Shown: positions 43,701 to 53,585, counted from the stretch's first letter. The stretch: DNA of 64,000 bases from Symsagittifera roscoffensis (GCF_963678635.1 NC_087069.1:20000660-20064659), one strand, 5' to 3'. The notes: generated by a model from the letters alone, not told the origin. Translations and numbers: made by a program.

Positions 43701-46700
43701 TCCAAAAAATTTCAATATTTATCTGCATTTATTAAAACTTTCTGCATTTATCATATTAGTAATGCGGAAGTTTTGCCAATTGGTTGCACAGTCTACACTA
43801 TTTTTAAACCTAAACTTTCTCAAATTGCAAAACAATTTTGTTAACCTATCTTCCCCTAATTTTTGCCCGTTTGCCCTCGTACAAACACCCCCACCCAACC
43901 CCATTGTTTGCCCCCCCCCCACACACACACACATACACACCTGAAGCAACCCAAACCCCAGCCCTGACCACCTGAACCCCCCGCCCCTGACCTGAACAAC
44001 CCCACCTGAACTAAAATCCTCCTCCCAAATGAACCAACCCCTCCCCCGCCTGAACCAATCCCCTTCCCCACCCGTGTTGGTTTGGCGGGGGTGGGGTTTC
44101 TTCAGGTGTGATGGGATTGTTTTAAGTGGAGATTCAGTTTCGCTTGGGGGATTCAGGTTCATATGAGGGTTTCAATTTCAGGTGGGGGTGTCGTGTTTAA
44201 GGTGGAGATCAGATATTTCATGTAGGTGATTCAGGTGGTTCAGAAATGCCATTTTGGAAATTACGCGATCCCTTTCATTTTTACCACCATCCAACAGTTT
44301 CTAAACACTTTGGGAAAATCTTGAAAAAAAAACAATTAAGTAACATAAAAAGAGAAACAAAATCAAGTTGGGCAGAAAAAAGTTGAAATTGAACAAAATG
44401 TAACCAAATTTTGTTTAAAGAGCGTAAAAAGCACTTTTTATTGGCATTGAAATTCAAATCTCATAAAGTGGGGAAAAATTATCATTGTGGAGCTTCATTG
44501 TCTTTATCTATAAAAGTGGAAAAAAATAAACAGTATAATTCACTTGCAATGAATTTTTAGTGCTCTATTAAATAGAAACAAAATAAATTAGAAACAAAAT
44601 ATTATAATCACTTTTTCCATTGTGTTTAGACACTCACTAAAATCTCAAATTGAATAAATTTCGATCCATGGAGCTCCACTTCGGCTAAAAAAATTACAGA
44701 ATACAATGATGAATTTTAACAGAAGTATATTGGTGCGTTTTTTTGTTAAGTTTGGGTGCTCTTTTCCAGTTCCCCCTTTGAGTTTTACTGAAGTTGAGTA
44801 CTGATGTGCTATTTTTTTGGCATAAACTGCATCAAAACGAGCCTGCGTGAACATGTTAACAAGTTTTCACAACATTAAGCCATGTGAAAAGTTTTTGAAC
44901 AGCTTATTTTTGCAATTTTACGTCAGGGGTGGAAAAAAGGAAAAAACCAATTTGAGCACCAAAAATTACTCGAAATTGGATCATTTTTGACTTCTTTCAG
45001 ATAGTCAAAATTTGCGCCAAAACAAATGGACCCATTGGGCTCTTTTCCAGTTCCCCCCTTTGATTTTTTTGGAAATTTAATTTATGAAAACTTATTTAAA
45101 CTGACTTTTCATGTTATAAACTGCATTAAAACATGTCAACGTGAACAGGTGAACAAGTTTCCACAACCTTTTTACATGCAAATTACCGTGTGAACAATTT
45201 TTGAACAGCTTTATTTTGAAACTTTACGTTCTCGAACTGCGGCGTCGATTTTTTTAGACCATTTCATGTAACCATTCGTCGATCTTCCGAGAAGCGCTGG
45301 GGTTTTCTGTTTACTTGCTTAACGACTCGCACAATTCACATTGAGTTGGCTCCATCCATGGACACAAGTTCATGCATGATGGCTATCGAGCGCTTTTTTT
45401 CTAGGCGAGGAACACCCTCAATAAATTGGTTGGACAACGGAACGAACTTTGTAGGAGCCGAAAAAGAACTATTCTGTGCATCAAAAATTGGAACGCAGAA
45501 GCTCCACTGTCGCTCGTACACAAAGGCATTAAGTGGAAGTATAAGGCATGGTGGATTATGGGAGAGAATGGTGCGCAGTTGTGAGCGCGTGTTTTATACA
45601 ATCTTAGGGTTAAGTAAATTGAATGACGAGAATTTGAACACAACCATGTGCCTAGTTGAAGGTTCACTAAAAGCCCGTCCACTCACTCCCGTTTCTGACG
45701 ACCCAGATAGTCTTGAGGCTTTGACGCCAAATCATTTCCTTTTAGGTCAGCACAGTCTAACGTTTTCGTCTCTAAGGTCGAGTGAGAACTATTCGGGAGT
45801 GAAGGATGTTAATGCTACATTGCATTAAAATCGAAGGTATGAAAGCTAGTTTTTTTTTAAAGCTAGTATAGTCGCTTGGCAATACCAGCTGTACAGTAAT
45901 TTAATTGGTCAAAATTGGTTTGCAATTGAGTTTCTGTTAATTCAACCGCGTGAAATGAATTTGATTTCATCGAAAAAATTATAAATCAGCGCATGATCAA
46001 CCCCACTATTTTGACTTGATACGTTTAATGTAGTCAGAATATTTTGAGCATATTTCGTGAATTTAAAACCGATTCTGTTTTGTTTATACTGTATAAATTG
46101 AGCAGAATTTTTTGTTGCCGCGACTCTGGCATTTCAACAGGGCAACCGAAAATTCAAAAAACCCGAGAATCAAAAAGTCTTCCGAGAGACAGAAACCGAG
46201 GACTGACCCAGCGCCAAGGCGGAGAAAAACAAAGTCAACACAAAACGATAGTGCAATTGGCCGAACGACCACATGAATGACAACAGCGAATCAGCCAAAA
46301 TTAGCTGTACCGAGTAATTGGCTCAACAAGAACCCAAGCTACCACGGCGGAAAGACCTAAAGAGTTAGAGACCCATATTTTTGCGCCCCGTGCAGTGAGT
46401 GACTCACTACCCACCCGACGACTGAAGTGCCGACAGCCCTTCTCAGCACCCAAAAAATTCTCATTACCCGAAATTTTGTGGTTTTTTGGTCTACAATCCG
46501 ATTAATTTTTCGTCCCGGCACAAGACTTGTAAGATCGATGCTTTTTTGTCCGTTGTCCAATTCAATTATGCTATAACCTGACCTATGAGTGCTTTGATTT
46601 GTAGGTTTTTGTGTCATGATTAGGATTTGCTAGATTCCAAATTTTGCTGTAAAATTACATACGATGTTGTTAATTGCAAACCAATTAGGACCGTAATAGA

Positions 46701-49700
46701 TACCTAATCCTAGTTCATATCCAGTACCCTAGTACCCCAGGAGAGTCTTGAACCCAAAACTTTTGTGACAAAAAATTTCCAGACTATTTCGGAAAAAATT
46801 TTAAAAAAAATCTCGAAAAAAATTTTATACCATTTTTTCCCAAAAATTTCACTGACAAAAAAAATTCTTGCCCGGATTTAAAGCAAACCGAAAAACACTG
46901 TTTTCGTCTCGCCCATTCAACCGCTTCAACTGTCAATCGTGTCGAGCAAGTTTTTTGAGTGAATCCCTACCTCGGTTTCCTCCAGTGGTTGGATAATTTT
47001 TAAAGATTTGCTCAGCTCGCCCCGTTTTCGACCGCATACCGCCGCGAACGTTTCTACTACCGTTTCGCCGTAATGTTGATAAGTTTGACCAATAAACCGT
47101 ATGCGTTAACATAAATAGTACTGAACCGAAGCCTTAGTAGAACCTTACAAGCCCTCAGCTATTATTAAATTTATTATTGTCATATTTTTTTTTCTATGTG
47201 TCGACTTTACAACAACAGACTCCTGAAATTGTTTGCCAATAAAACAACCGTATCGCTTATCACTCTCAATGGTGTTCATCATTGCTGCGAATTCTCTCCA
47301 TCACTCTTTAAATACATTACCATTAAAACTAGAAAAACGCCTCGGCACACTTTTAAAGCAGTTCCAGGTTTAGGCTTTAATTTGAATGCAAATAACCGAC
47401 AAAAGACTGTTCAATATCTTTGAAGCAAATTCCACAAAATGTATGATGGAGAGAAACATTATAATTTGGCACGATGTTAAAATTAAAATATTGAGCAAGC
47501 ATAGATCAAACAGCGATAACCCACTTACACCAGAAAGTCTAATTGAAATTTTAAAATTATATAAATTTAAAATATCAGCCATTACTCACGTACCCCGTCA
47601 AAATACCCCCATTTTTTATGGACGTTTGGTTGAAACAGGAAAATTAACCATTGATGTTGGTTAGGCATTATAAATCTTGAATTGTTTTTTTTTTCATTAG
47701 TGAAATTCATCTTTAGGTTCAATCTTGTAGATTGTTGTCCTTCTGTTCCATAGGCAACGAGAATCGTAGAGGTCTTGCAAGGATCGTTTCGTTCGGTATA
47801 AGAGGCGGCTACTTGGATTGATTTTAGTTTGATTCCGTCAATCGACACTACATTTTTTTTGCTCTTTTTTAAAAAAAAAGCTCACAAAACAAATATTTCA
47901 AAATGGAGCTTGACCTCCGCCAGAAGCTAAACAAAATTAAATATGCGAGGAAAAGGTTGGGAACAAATAAGTTTGTCAAATACCATGCCAAAATTAAGGT
48001 CTGCGTAAGGTCTGCAAACAAAGAGTTAAATTCAAACGGTATCGTCCCGCCGAACCAGAATAAACCGCAAATTCCTTCATTTTACAAGAAACTAACGGGA
48101 CTCCTTCCTGTGCTTCGATTTGAAATAAGTTCACACACAGACGTGACCACTGCTCTTGTAATGTGCCGATTCCTGTTGTACCCACTCATGGGTCTCGGCG
48201 AGCCTAGCACAACGTTTAATATTGACTGGCCAAAAGCAAGATATTCTGGTAAACGGCTTCAATTCGACGGAATCTTTTCCCACGCAACAAGTCGAAGTGA
48301 AAGTGTTTGCCAAAGGACCTGAGGAGACTCCAAAGACTGGCTTCCATAAACCACCTACAAAAATTTATGCCGCTGCTTCAAAAGTTGAAAAACCAATTTA
48401 TGCTCCGTGCCTCCAGTGTAAGGGTAAACACCCACTCTGGAGTTGTTCTGTATCTAACGAAAAGACCCCAACTCAACAAGCTCAGTTCTCCGCGCAAGAT
48501 AGGTTATGTTTTGCTTGCTCTCAACCTGACCACATGTTCCGAAAATGCCCTAAAGCCCTAAAACGCACTAAGCTTGGTTGTGAAAGCACCCTAATGTCTT
48601 GTTGCATGGTGCTGAGAAAGTTTTCAGCGTAAGGTCTGCAAACAAAGAGTTAAATTCAAACAGTGCCGTCCCGTCGAACCGGAATAAACCGCAAACTTCG
48701 TCATTTTACAAGAAATTAACGAGACTCCTTCCTGTGCTTCGATTTGAAAAAGTTCACACACAGACGTGACCACTGCTCTTGTAATGTGCGATTCCTGTTG
48801 TACCCACTCATGGGTCTCGGCGAGCCTAGCACAGCGTTTAATTTTAACTGGCCAAAAGCTAGATATTCTAGTAAATGGCTTCATTTCGATGGAATCCTTT
48901 CCCACGCATCAAGTCGAAGTGAAAGTGTTTGCCAAATTCGACCACCATGATTACTCGCTTAGGTTTAACGCAGTTTGTCAAAGTCAGTTTGAGCGTTGGT
49001 TCCAAAACCATTGACTTTCCCACTCTCCAAGACAGGTTTCCACATCTGCAGCCAATTAAACCTATTGTCTACAACTACTCCGACGTTGTGATGATATTGG
49101 GGCAGGATGTCTTTCATGCAATCGAGCCACTCGAATACTTCCAAGGAGTAAATCAAATTAGTCATGTCGCTGTCAGTATGCCCAATGGCTGGGTTCTCAG
49201 TGGCCCACTTCCATCACCAATTGGTGTTCGAGCCATCACTTTCAAGTGAAATGCTGAAGACGTACCACTTGCTGACCAAGTGAAGAAATGGTACGAGCTA
49301 GAATCGTATGGCACGTTTAAACAAGCTGTTCCCCGTTCCGCAGCTGCTAAACGCGCTCAAAAAATCTTGACTTTACCAAATTCGTGATGGCAGCCGTTAT
49401 GTGATCGGAATGCTCTGGGTTGATGACAATATTCATCTTCTTGATGACTTTTACGCTTCAATGGTCCAGTTTAAGTTTCCTGAAAATCGTCTAGAGAAAT
49501 ATTTCAATCTGAAAACTCAATACGCATCAGACATTCGAGGTGATCTCGAGAAGGGTTACCTAGTCCCGGCTAGCCCTCACGACTCAAAAAACCGTTCAGA
49601 TTGAGAATGGTATGTACCGCACCAACCAGTTTTAAACCGGAACAAACCCGGCATATTTCGGCGCGTTTTAAACGGTGCTTCTAAGTTTCACGGCAAATTA

Positions 49701-52582
49701 CGGAATAACCCTCTTCTCGTCGGCCCCGATCCGCTTCTGAACCTTAATTCGTTTTAATTCGCTTCCGCGAGCAGAAACACGCAATTTCCGCTGATATCGA
49801 AGGCATGTTTATGCAGGTCGGCTTAATAGAAAGCGATCAACGTTCCTTGCCTTCATCTAAACATAGACATTTCAGATTGCCAGATAAGGCCATAAATGAT
49901 CCAGCAAAACTTGTCATTGCTGAGGAAAAACTTTTGCAACTTTCACAGTTAGAGTCATTCCCAGCTGAAAGTAAACAATTACCAGCTGGAAAATATGTGA
50001 AAACATCGAGCCGTATATCATCGTATTCGCCTTTTATCGGACCGAACGGTTTAATTAGATCTACTGGTCGTATCCAACGTCTCTCTGCAACCGCATTCGA
50101 AACTCGCCATCCAATAATTTTGGATAGCCGCCTACGCTTAAATCGATTGTGTCTCCTTTTTTATCACATTAAGCACAAACATCAGTCCGTCGACAACCTT
50201 CGTTCCGTCATTCATCAGCAATTTGTTGTACTACGCTTAAGATCTGCACTAAAAGCTATTGAAACATATTGCGTGTGCTGTAGAAAACGAAATGCGAAAA
50301 CCGTTACTCCAATGATGTCTGACCTTCCCGCGGAGCGTCTAGGTTACCGCCAGGAACCGTTCTCGAACTTCGGCGTCGATCATTTTGGACCATTTCATGT
50401 AACCATTCGTCGATCTTCCAGGAAACGCCGAGTTCTTCTGTTTACCTGCTTAACGACTCGCGCAATTCACATTGAGTTGGTTCCATCCATTGACACCAGT
50501 TCATGTGTGATGGCTATTGAGCGGTTTATTTCTAGGCGAGGACTACCCTCAATAACTTGATTGGACAACGGAATGAATTTTGTAGGAGCCGAAAAAGAGC
50601 TTCTTCTGTGCATCAAAAATTGGAACGCAGAAGCTCCGCTGTCGCTCGTACACAAAGGCATTAAGTGGAACTATAAGGCATCGTGAAGCATGGGAGCGAA
50701 TGGTGCGCAGTTGTAAGCTCGTCTTTTATGCAATCTAAGGGGCAAGAAAATTGATCGTCGAGATTTTGAACACAACCATGTGCCTAGTTCAAGGTTCACT
50801 AAAAGCCCAGTTCACCGTGCGCAGTCGTACGCAAACGCAATTTGGCAGCGATGGTTAAGTGAGTACGTCCCTACACTCAATAAAAGAGTTAAGTGGCATG
50901 CTCCTCCCGAATAATCTTTGAAAACTTCGATATTTGGTGTGGTTAGTTGAAACCACTAGCCCTAGTGGCCACTGCCCACTATCACGCATAATGTCGCTAA
51001 ACTACGGCAAAGACAACACCGCACGCTCCGAAAACCTAAGGACCATTTCCGGAAACTACACTTGGCCGCTCGTTAAGCTCATCCCGGTTCTCGCTTCTTC
51101 GGGGGCGAACGATGTTAATGGTACATTGCATTAAAATTGAAAGTATGAAAGCTAGCATATTATAAAGCTAGTATAGTCGCTTGGCAATACCAGCTGTATA
51201 GCTCAGCGTATACATAGTGCGTTACGGGGAGTTCGGCGTGGGTTCGAATCTCACCTAAGTCGTTTCATTTGAGAATCCCATTTGAGCCGAACCTGACAGA
51301 ACATAAAATGCTAATAATTCAATTGGTTCAAAATTGGTTTTCAATTGAGTTTCTGTTAGTTCAACCGCGTGAAATGAATTTGAGTTTATTGAAAAAATCT
51401 TAAATCAGCGCATGATCAACCCCACTGCTTTACTCTTTTTACTGTATAAATTGAGCAGAATACTTCTTAAGCAGCCCTTTAAAAGTTAGGAGCTAAAAAC
51501 CTACTAGTTTTTGCATAAATAATTAAGCTTTCCGCAGATAATCAAAAACTGTCGTTTGGGTCTTTTCCAGTTCCCCCCCTTTGAAATTTAATTTTGAAAA
51601 GTCAATTTAGCGTTGTCATAAAGCAATGAAATTTTTCGTGGTGAACAAATCGAGAATTCTGAACAGATTAGATTTGTTCTTCATACTTTACAGCGCAACA
51701 TCACGCATTTAGCCGTAATAACACGTAAAACAAGCATAATACTCGGTATTTTGAAAGTAGGGAACCTTGGATTAAAACTCTTGAATAGTTTTCTCTGCAA
51801 TAGACGTTTCAGTTTAGGCGCAATTCTTGCTTGACTGAAAAAAAAATCATAAAGAAACCAATATTGGATAAACTTTTTGGAAACAATTTTTGTTTAATAT
51901 ATTGCACAAAATCAATTCTGCTAAGATTTTCAGAAAAATTTCTATTGAAGATTTTTGCCTAAAGTAAATCCAATTTCAAAAAAAAAACAAGTTTTAAAAC
52001 ATTTTTAAAAAAAACTTTACACTCGGAGCTTGGCTGGCCAGGATATCTAAAAAAAATTACCTCCTTGAAACTCTTTTTTTGACACTCATAGTTGTCTTTT
52101 CAAATAAAATCAATTTACAATCACAGCTATCAAATAATCAAGCCGCTTTCTTGGTATAAGTCTTCGTTTTAAATAACTTCTTATCATTTTTAGAAACTAC
52201 TAAACATTTTCAGCAAAAGTTATGAACTTATGTTTTCAAAATTGTTACAAGTTTGAAACCCAAACGCTTCTTTTCTAATGAATGGATAAACATTGTGAAA
52301 ATAGAAAAAGGGGGGAGTGGAAAAGTGCCGTTAATTCAAATCAACAACAATTCTCGAACCTGAAGTGGCTAGACAATGAGCAGCAGTCAAGACCCAGTTA
52401 TCACGAATCAGAGTGCCCCCACATTGCGTTGTTTCGTCCATGACCAAAAGCACATAGAAAGGGCGCTTGGGGGCGTCGTATCCATTTATCACACTTCTTT
52501 TGCTCTCCCGTGCTCCAAAATAAGCAAAACTCACGCTTTTTAGAGTCAAAAAGCACAAAGCCGCTAAAACAAATCTCGACAT
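34503..52582 (-). CDS. Serine protease B, secreted chymotrypsin-family enzyme (three exons)
   Basis: Exons at 52582-52360, 36118-35804 and 34735-34503 total 771 nt, 256 codons plus stop. Both introns are phase 1 with GT/AG ends, and the frame stays open through both joins. The catalytic triad is complete: His in NWVLTAAHC, Asp in ANDIALLKL, Ser in CNGDSGGPL. Residues aligned with positions 189, 216 and 226 are Ser, Gly and Gly, which points to chymotrypsin-like rather than trypsin-like specificity. A signal peptide leads exon 1. His-to-Asp spacing is about 33 against 45 in chymotrypsin, so a small phase-1 exon may be missing from the model, or the loop is short. Intron 1 is 16.2 kb and full of transposons. 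Confidence 0.82.
34736..35803. other. Serine protease B, intron 2
   Basis: GT...AG on the minus strand, 1068 bp, holding a family A element at 35141-35341. No coding sequence. Confidence 0.85.
35141..35341. mobile_element. Family A miniature element in protease B intron 2
   Basis: Ends GGCTCTTTTTCC and AAAAAGAGCC, about 200 bp. Perfect 8-bp TSD GAGTTGTC at 35133-35140 and 35342-35349. This is the cleanest single copy for defining the family. Confidence 0.95.
35804..36118 (-). CDS. Serine protease B, exon 2 (catalytic Asp)
   Basis: The acceptor is GCATTCAG|AAAATC (start 36118) and the donor is ATAG|GTAAATAC (end 35804). It encodes CCSSYQYIPADQSK, then ANDIALLKLNESV with the catalytic Asp, CEEPHPKHAQLVAIGMG and the stretch to CLNQSIG. 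Both borders are phase 1, matching its neighbours. Confidence 0.88.
36160..36740. repeat. Repeat family C, right inverted arm
   Basis: Reverse complement of the left arm at 33700-34345, including the GGGCAAAGCCCTGAATGTTCCG end. Exons 2 and 3 of protease B lie between the two arms. Confidence 0.8.
37311..37512. mobile_element. Family A element in array unit 1
   Basis: GGCTCTTTTTCC to AAAAAAGAGCC. Flanks AAAAACTT and AAAAATTT match at 7 of 8 bases, which fits an aged 8-bp TSD. Confidence 0.88.
37577..37762. repeat. Hairpin element D, array unit 1
   Basis: The outer ends CAAGTTAACATCCT and AGGATGTTAACTTG are inverted repeats, about 186 bp apart. A further copy of the left end at 37709-37727 makes a perfect 19-bp-arm hairpin with 37744-37762 (CCAAGTTAACATCCTCCCC and its complement, 16-base loop). 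Probably a small inverted-repeat transposon. Confidence 0.75.
38821..39022. mobile_element. Family A element in array unit 2
   Basis: Duplicate of the copy at 37311-37512 with the same flanks, carried along by the tandem duplication. Confidence 0.88.
39087..39272. repeat. Hairpin element D, array unit 2
   Basis: Duplicate of 37577-37762 with the same hairpin. Confidence 0.75.
39711..41012. other. Non-coding region, protease B intron 1
   Basis: No gene seen. There are AT-rich repeats with ATCAATTATAAT near 40250-40350, also found near 42110-42230 and 43560-43670. A G/C-run-rich stretch with repeated GGTTGAA words lies near 40580-40660. Confidence 0.5.
41013..43902. repeat. 1452-bp tandem duplication
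   Basis: Unit 1 is about 41013-42464 and unit 2 about 42465-43902, with a constant offset of 1452 until a small deletion near 43490. The breakpoints share a short C/T run. Each unit holds the palindrome GGCGCCAAAGGCGCC, a GGGGTGTCCGCCCCCC stretch, and a segment distantly similar to repeat family C. A 100-121 codon frame in each unit falls in that repeat-derived segment and is not taken as a gene. Confidence 0.92.
43903..44250. repeat. C-rich minisatellite with inverted halves
   Basis: The left part (to about 44066) is C-rich with repeated CCTGAAC words and an (AC)n run. The right part (from about 44095) is G-rich with repeated TTCAGGT words. The two halves are imperfect inverted copies about 44080. 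There is no coding signature: the 147-codon minus frame here is Gly/Trp low complexity. Confidence 0.7.
44251..45230. other. Family B-related fragments, no gene
   Basis: Two related stretches begin with CTCTTTTCCAGTTCCCCC at about 44758 and 45039. They share TGCATTAAAAC, TGAACA and CATGTGAA-like words, so they are diverged left ends of family B. The second runs into the BEL fragment at 45231, so its right end is missing or lies beyond. Confidence 0.6.
45231..45806 (+). pseudogene. BEL/Pao integrase 3' fragment
   Basis: Integrase from GVD/FGP region to the C-terminus. The frame at 45346-45828 has WLDNGTNFVGAEKE (second catalytic Asp), IRHGGLWERMVRS (the catalytic Glu region) and LTPNHFLLGQ. 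The 5' end joins a family B fragment abruptly. It is followed directly by an LTR. It keeps the end of Pol that copy 1 lacks in this window. Confidence 0.92.
45807..46112 (+). repeat. BEL/Pao LTR shared by the fragment and copy 2 (no tRNA-like insert)
   Basis: Starts TGTTAATGCTACATTGCATT and ends before a degraded primer site near 46113. It is about 306 bp, shorter than the LTR at 7862-8313. Around 45893 it reads GCTGTACAGTAATTTAATTGG, where the other two LTRs carry the tRNA-like segment. It is both the 3' LTR of the integrase fragment and the 5' LTR of copy 2. Confidence 0.85.
47269..47664 (+). pseudogene. Accessory ORF remnant of BEL copy 2
   Basis: Homologous to the 214-residue ORF of copy 1: VFIIAANSLHHSLNTLPL, IIWHDVKIKILSKHRSN and NPLTPESLIEIL are all present. 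There is a frameshift near 47345. The C-terminal 80 or so residues are deleted. Confidence 0.85.
47903..49610 (+). pseudogene. BEL copy 2 Gag-protease remnants with internal duplication
   Basis: The start MELDLRQKLNKI matches Gag of copy 1. After some 30 codons it jumps to the Gag-protease linker. A segment at 48003-48317 recurs at about 48627-48940 (offset 624), with the zinc knuckle part (CLQCKGKHPLWSC, CFACSQPDHMFRKC) between. A protease and linker frame continues to 49249 (MILGQDVFHAIEPLEYFQG) and 49604. Several stops and frame changes occur. Confidence 0.88.
49745..50910 (+). pseudogene. BEL copy 2: short RT piece fused to integrase
   Basis: RT sequence (ISADIEGMFMQVGLIESDQRS, here cut at DQRS) passes directly into integrase N-terminus (SKHRHFRLPDKAINDPAKL), deleting the rest of RT and RNase H. 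The integrase keeps the HHCC finger histidines (FYHIKHKHQSVDN), which copy 1 lacks, and the CVCC pair. It has VDHFGPFHV with the first Asp. It stops at TGA near 50560, where copy 1 reads W (INWSDNGTNF). Confidence 0.88.
51113..51464 (+). repeat. 3' LTR of BEL/Pao copy 2 (with tRNA-like insert)
   Basis: Starts TGTTAATGGTACATTGCATT and ends near TTGAGCAGAATACT. It carries the tRNA-like segment at 51195-51262 and the following stretch also seen in copy 1. A deletion removes part of the distal LTR. Confidence 0.82.
51195..51262 (+). other. tRNA-like segment in the 3' LTR of BEL copy 2
   Basis: GTATAGCTCAGCG (box A-like), then GGTTCGAATCTCACC (box B and T arm). Same features and same lack of acceptor pairing as at 8174-8245. 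Confidence 0.6.
51465..52359. other. Protease B intron 1, exon-1-proximal part
   Basis: A family B copy with worn ends lies at about 51557-51765 (GGTCTTTTCCAGTTCCCC; CATCACGCATTTAGCCGTAATAA interior, here shortened to CACGCATTTAGCCGTAA). A stretch AAAGGGGGGAGTGGAAAAG near 52308-52328, next to exon 1, is the right end of another family B copy. No gene. Confidence 0.6.
52360..52582 (-). CDS. Serine protease B, exon 1 (signal peptide and catalytic His)
   Basis: Starts MSRFVLAALCFLTLKSVSFA, a clear signal peptide. The activation region KRSVINGYDAPKRPFY, CGGTLI and NWVLTAAHC follow. The donor is TTCAG|GTTCGAG (end 52360), phase 1. Reading through the donor leads to a stop after about ten codons, so splicing is needed. 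Close paralogue of 8848-9055. Confidence 0.9.
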
Positions 52583-53083
52583 GTTTTTGTTATTGAAGAT
52601 TTATTTTTTTTGTTTTTGATGAATGTTTCTTTCAAGTTGTTCAAAATTTAAAATATTGCCAATATATAGATAAACGTAATTATTAAGCACGTGTATGTTT
52701 TATGTCTGCCACTTAATCTCACTTCAATTTTCTCCTGGATTTCCCCTCCATCTTGGCACCAAAATTCATAACCAAAAAAGGATACCGTTCCCGATTTTCC
52801 AGATATAATATTTTACTAGACCTTTTGTTCACGGTGTCTGATTTTATTGAAAATTTGTATGCTTGCGTTACCCTATAACCTTCGGCGTCAAAATATACTA
52901 TTTTTGAAGGGCAGAACGCGCCAAAAAAAACTCATTTTTCTGGTCTAAAACTAGCAAAAATGCACAGCAACGTTATTTTTGAACTCTTTTCTTTTATCAA
53001 AAAGTTGCTTGAGGCGCAAAAAAAGGTCTAAATTGGGTCCCAATAATGTTGTGGGAGCGCTCCGATAACGAGTTTAGTCGATC
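52583..53083. other. Upstream region of protease B
   Basis: Non-coding, A/T-rich. It should hold the promoter and 5' UTR. No confident core promoter seen. Confidence 0.4.
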
Positions 53084-53298
53084 GGCTCTTTTCCAGTTTC
53101 CCCCCTTCCAAATTCAATTTTGAAAAGTCCATTTAACGTTGACATAATGCAACGAAATTTGGCGTGGTGAATAAATCGACAATTCTGAACAGATTTGTTT
53201 TTCATACTTTACAGCGTAAAATCACGCGTTTAGCCGTAATAACACGTAAAACAAACATAAAACTCGGTATTCTGAAAGGGGGAAACTGGAAAAGAGCC
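53084..53298. mobile_element. hAT-like miniature element, family B
   Basis: Ends GGCTCTTTTCCAGTTTCCCC and GGGGGAAACTGGAAAAGAGCC-like inverse (trimmed). Perfect 8-bp TSD AGTCGATC at 53076-53083 and 53299-53306. 215 bp, no coding. The terminal GGCTCTTTT is shared with family A, but the interior is different. Confidence 0.93.
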
Positions 53299-53385
53299 AG
53301 TCGATCTAAGAAAAAGGCCGACCAAAACTTTAAAACTACCCCCCCTCGAGAAACATCTAGATCCACATAAAAACATAAAAAAGAA

Positions 53386-53585
53386 GGCACTTTTTCTTTT
53401 CCCCCCTCCTCACATAGGCGTCATATTTCTGGCGTAACGGGGGATTTTACAAGATTAGATGTGAAGACCAAATGTGTTTGTTATTGCCCAATTAGTCCGC
53501 ATGCCACTTTTGTAACAATCGGACAATCAGAACAGAGAAATTAATTTAAAAAAATTCGCTGGTGGGGGTGGGAGGAAAAAGAGCC
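53386..53585. mobile_element. Family A miniature element
   Basis: Left end GGCACTTTTTC (one base changed), right end GGAAAAAGAGCC. Flanks AAAAAGAA and GTAAAGAA match at 6 of 8 bases. An older copy. Confidence 0.82.

Larger units (their letters stand above)
46113..51112 (+). mobile_element. BEL/Pao copy 2, internal region (heavily degraded)
   Basis: Same order as copy 1: leader (matching copy 1 around 46640-47130), accessory ORF remnant, Gag start, zinc knuckles, protease, linker, then integrase. Large deletions remove most of Gag before the zinc knuckles, and RT with RNase H. It is flanked by LTRs at 45807-46112 and 51113-51464. It lies in intron 1 of protease B on the opposite strand. Confidence 0.92.

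Noticed and set aside
43719..44162. 147-codon Gly/Trp-rich minus-strand ORF
   Set aside because: It is generated by the C-rich minisatellite read in reverse. Low complexity only.
51195..51262. Functional tRNA gene
   Set aside because: Box B and the T arm are good, but the acceptor strands do not pair and half of the D stem is missing. Its place in an LTR points to a tRNA-derived insert.
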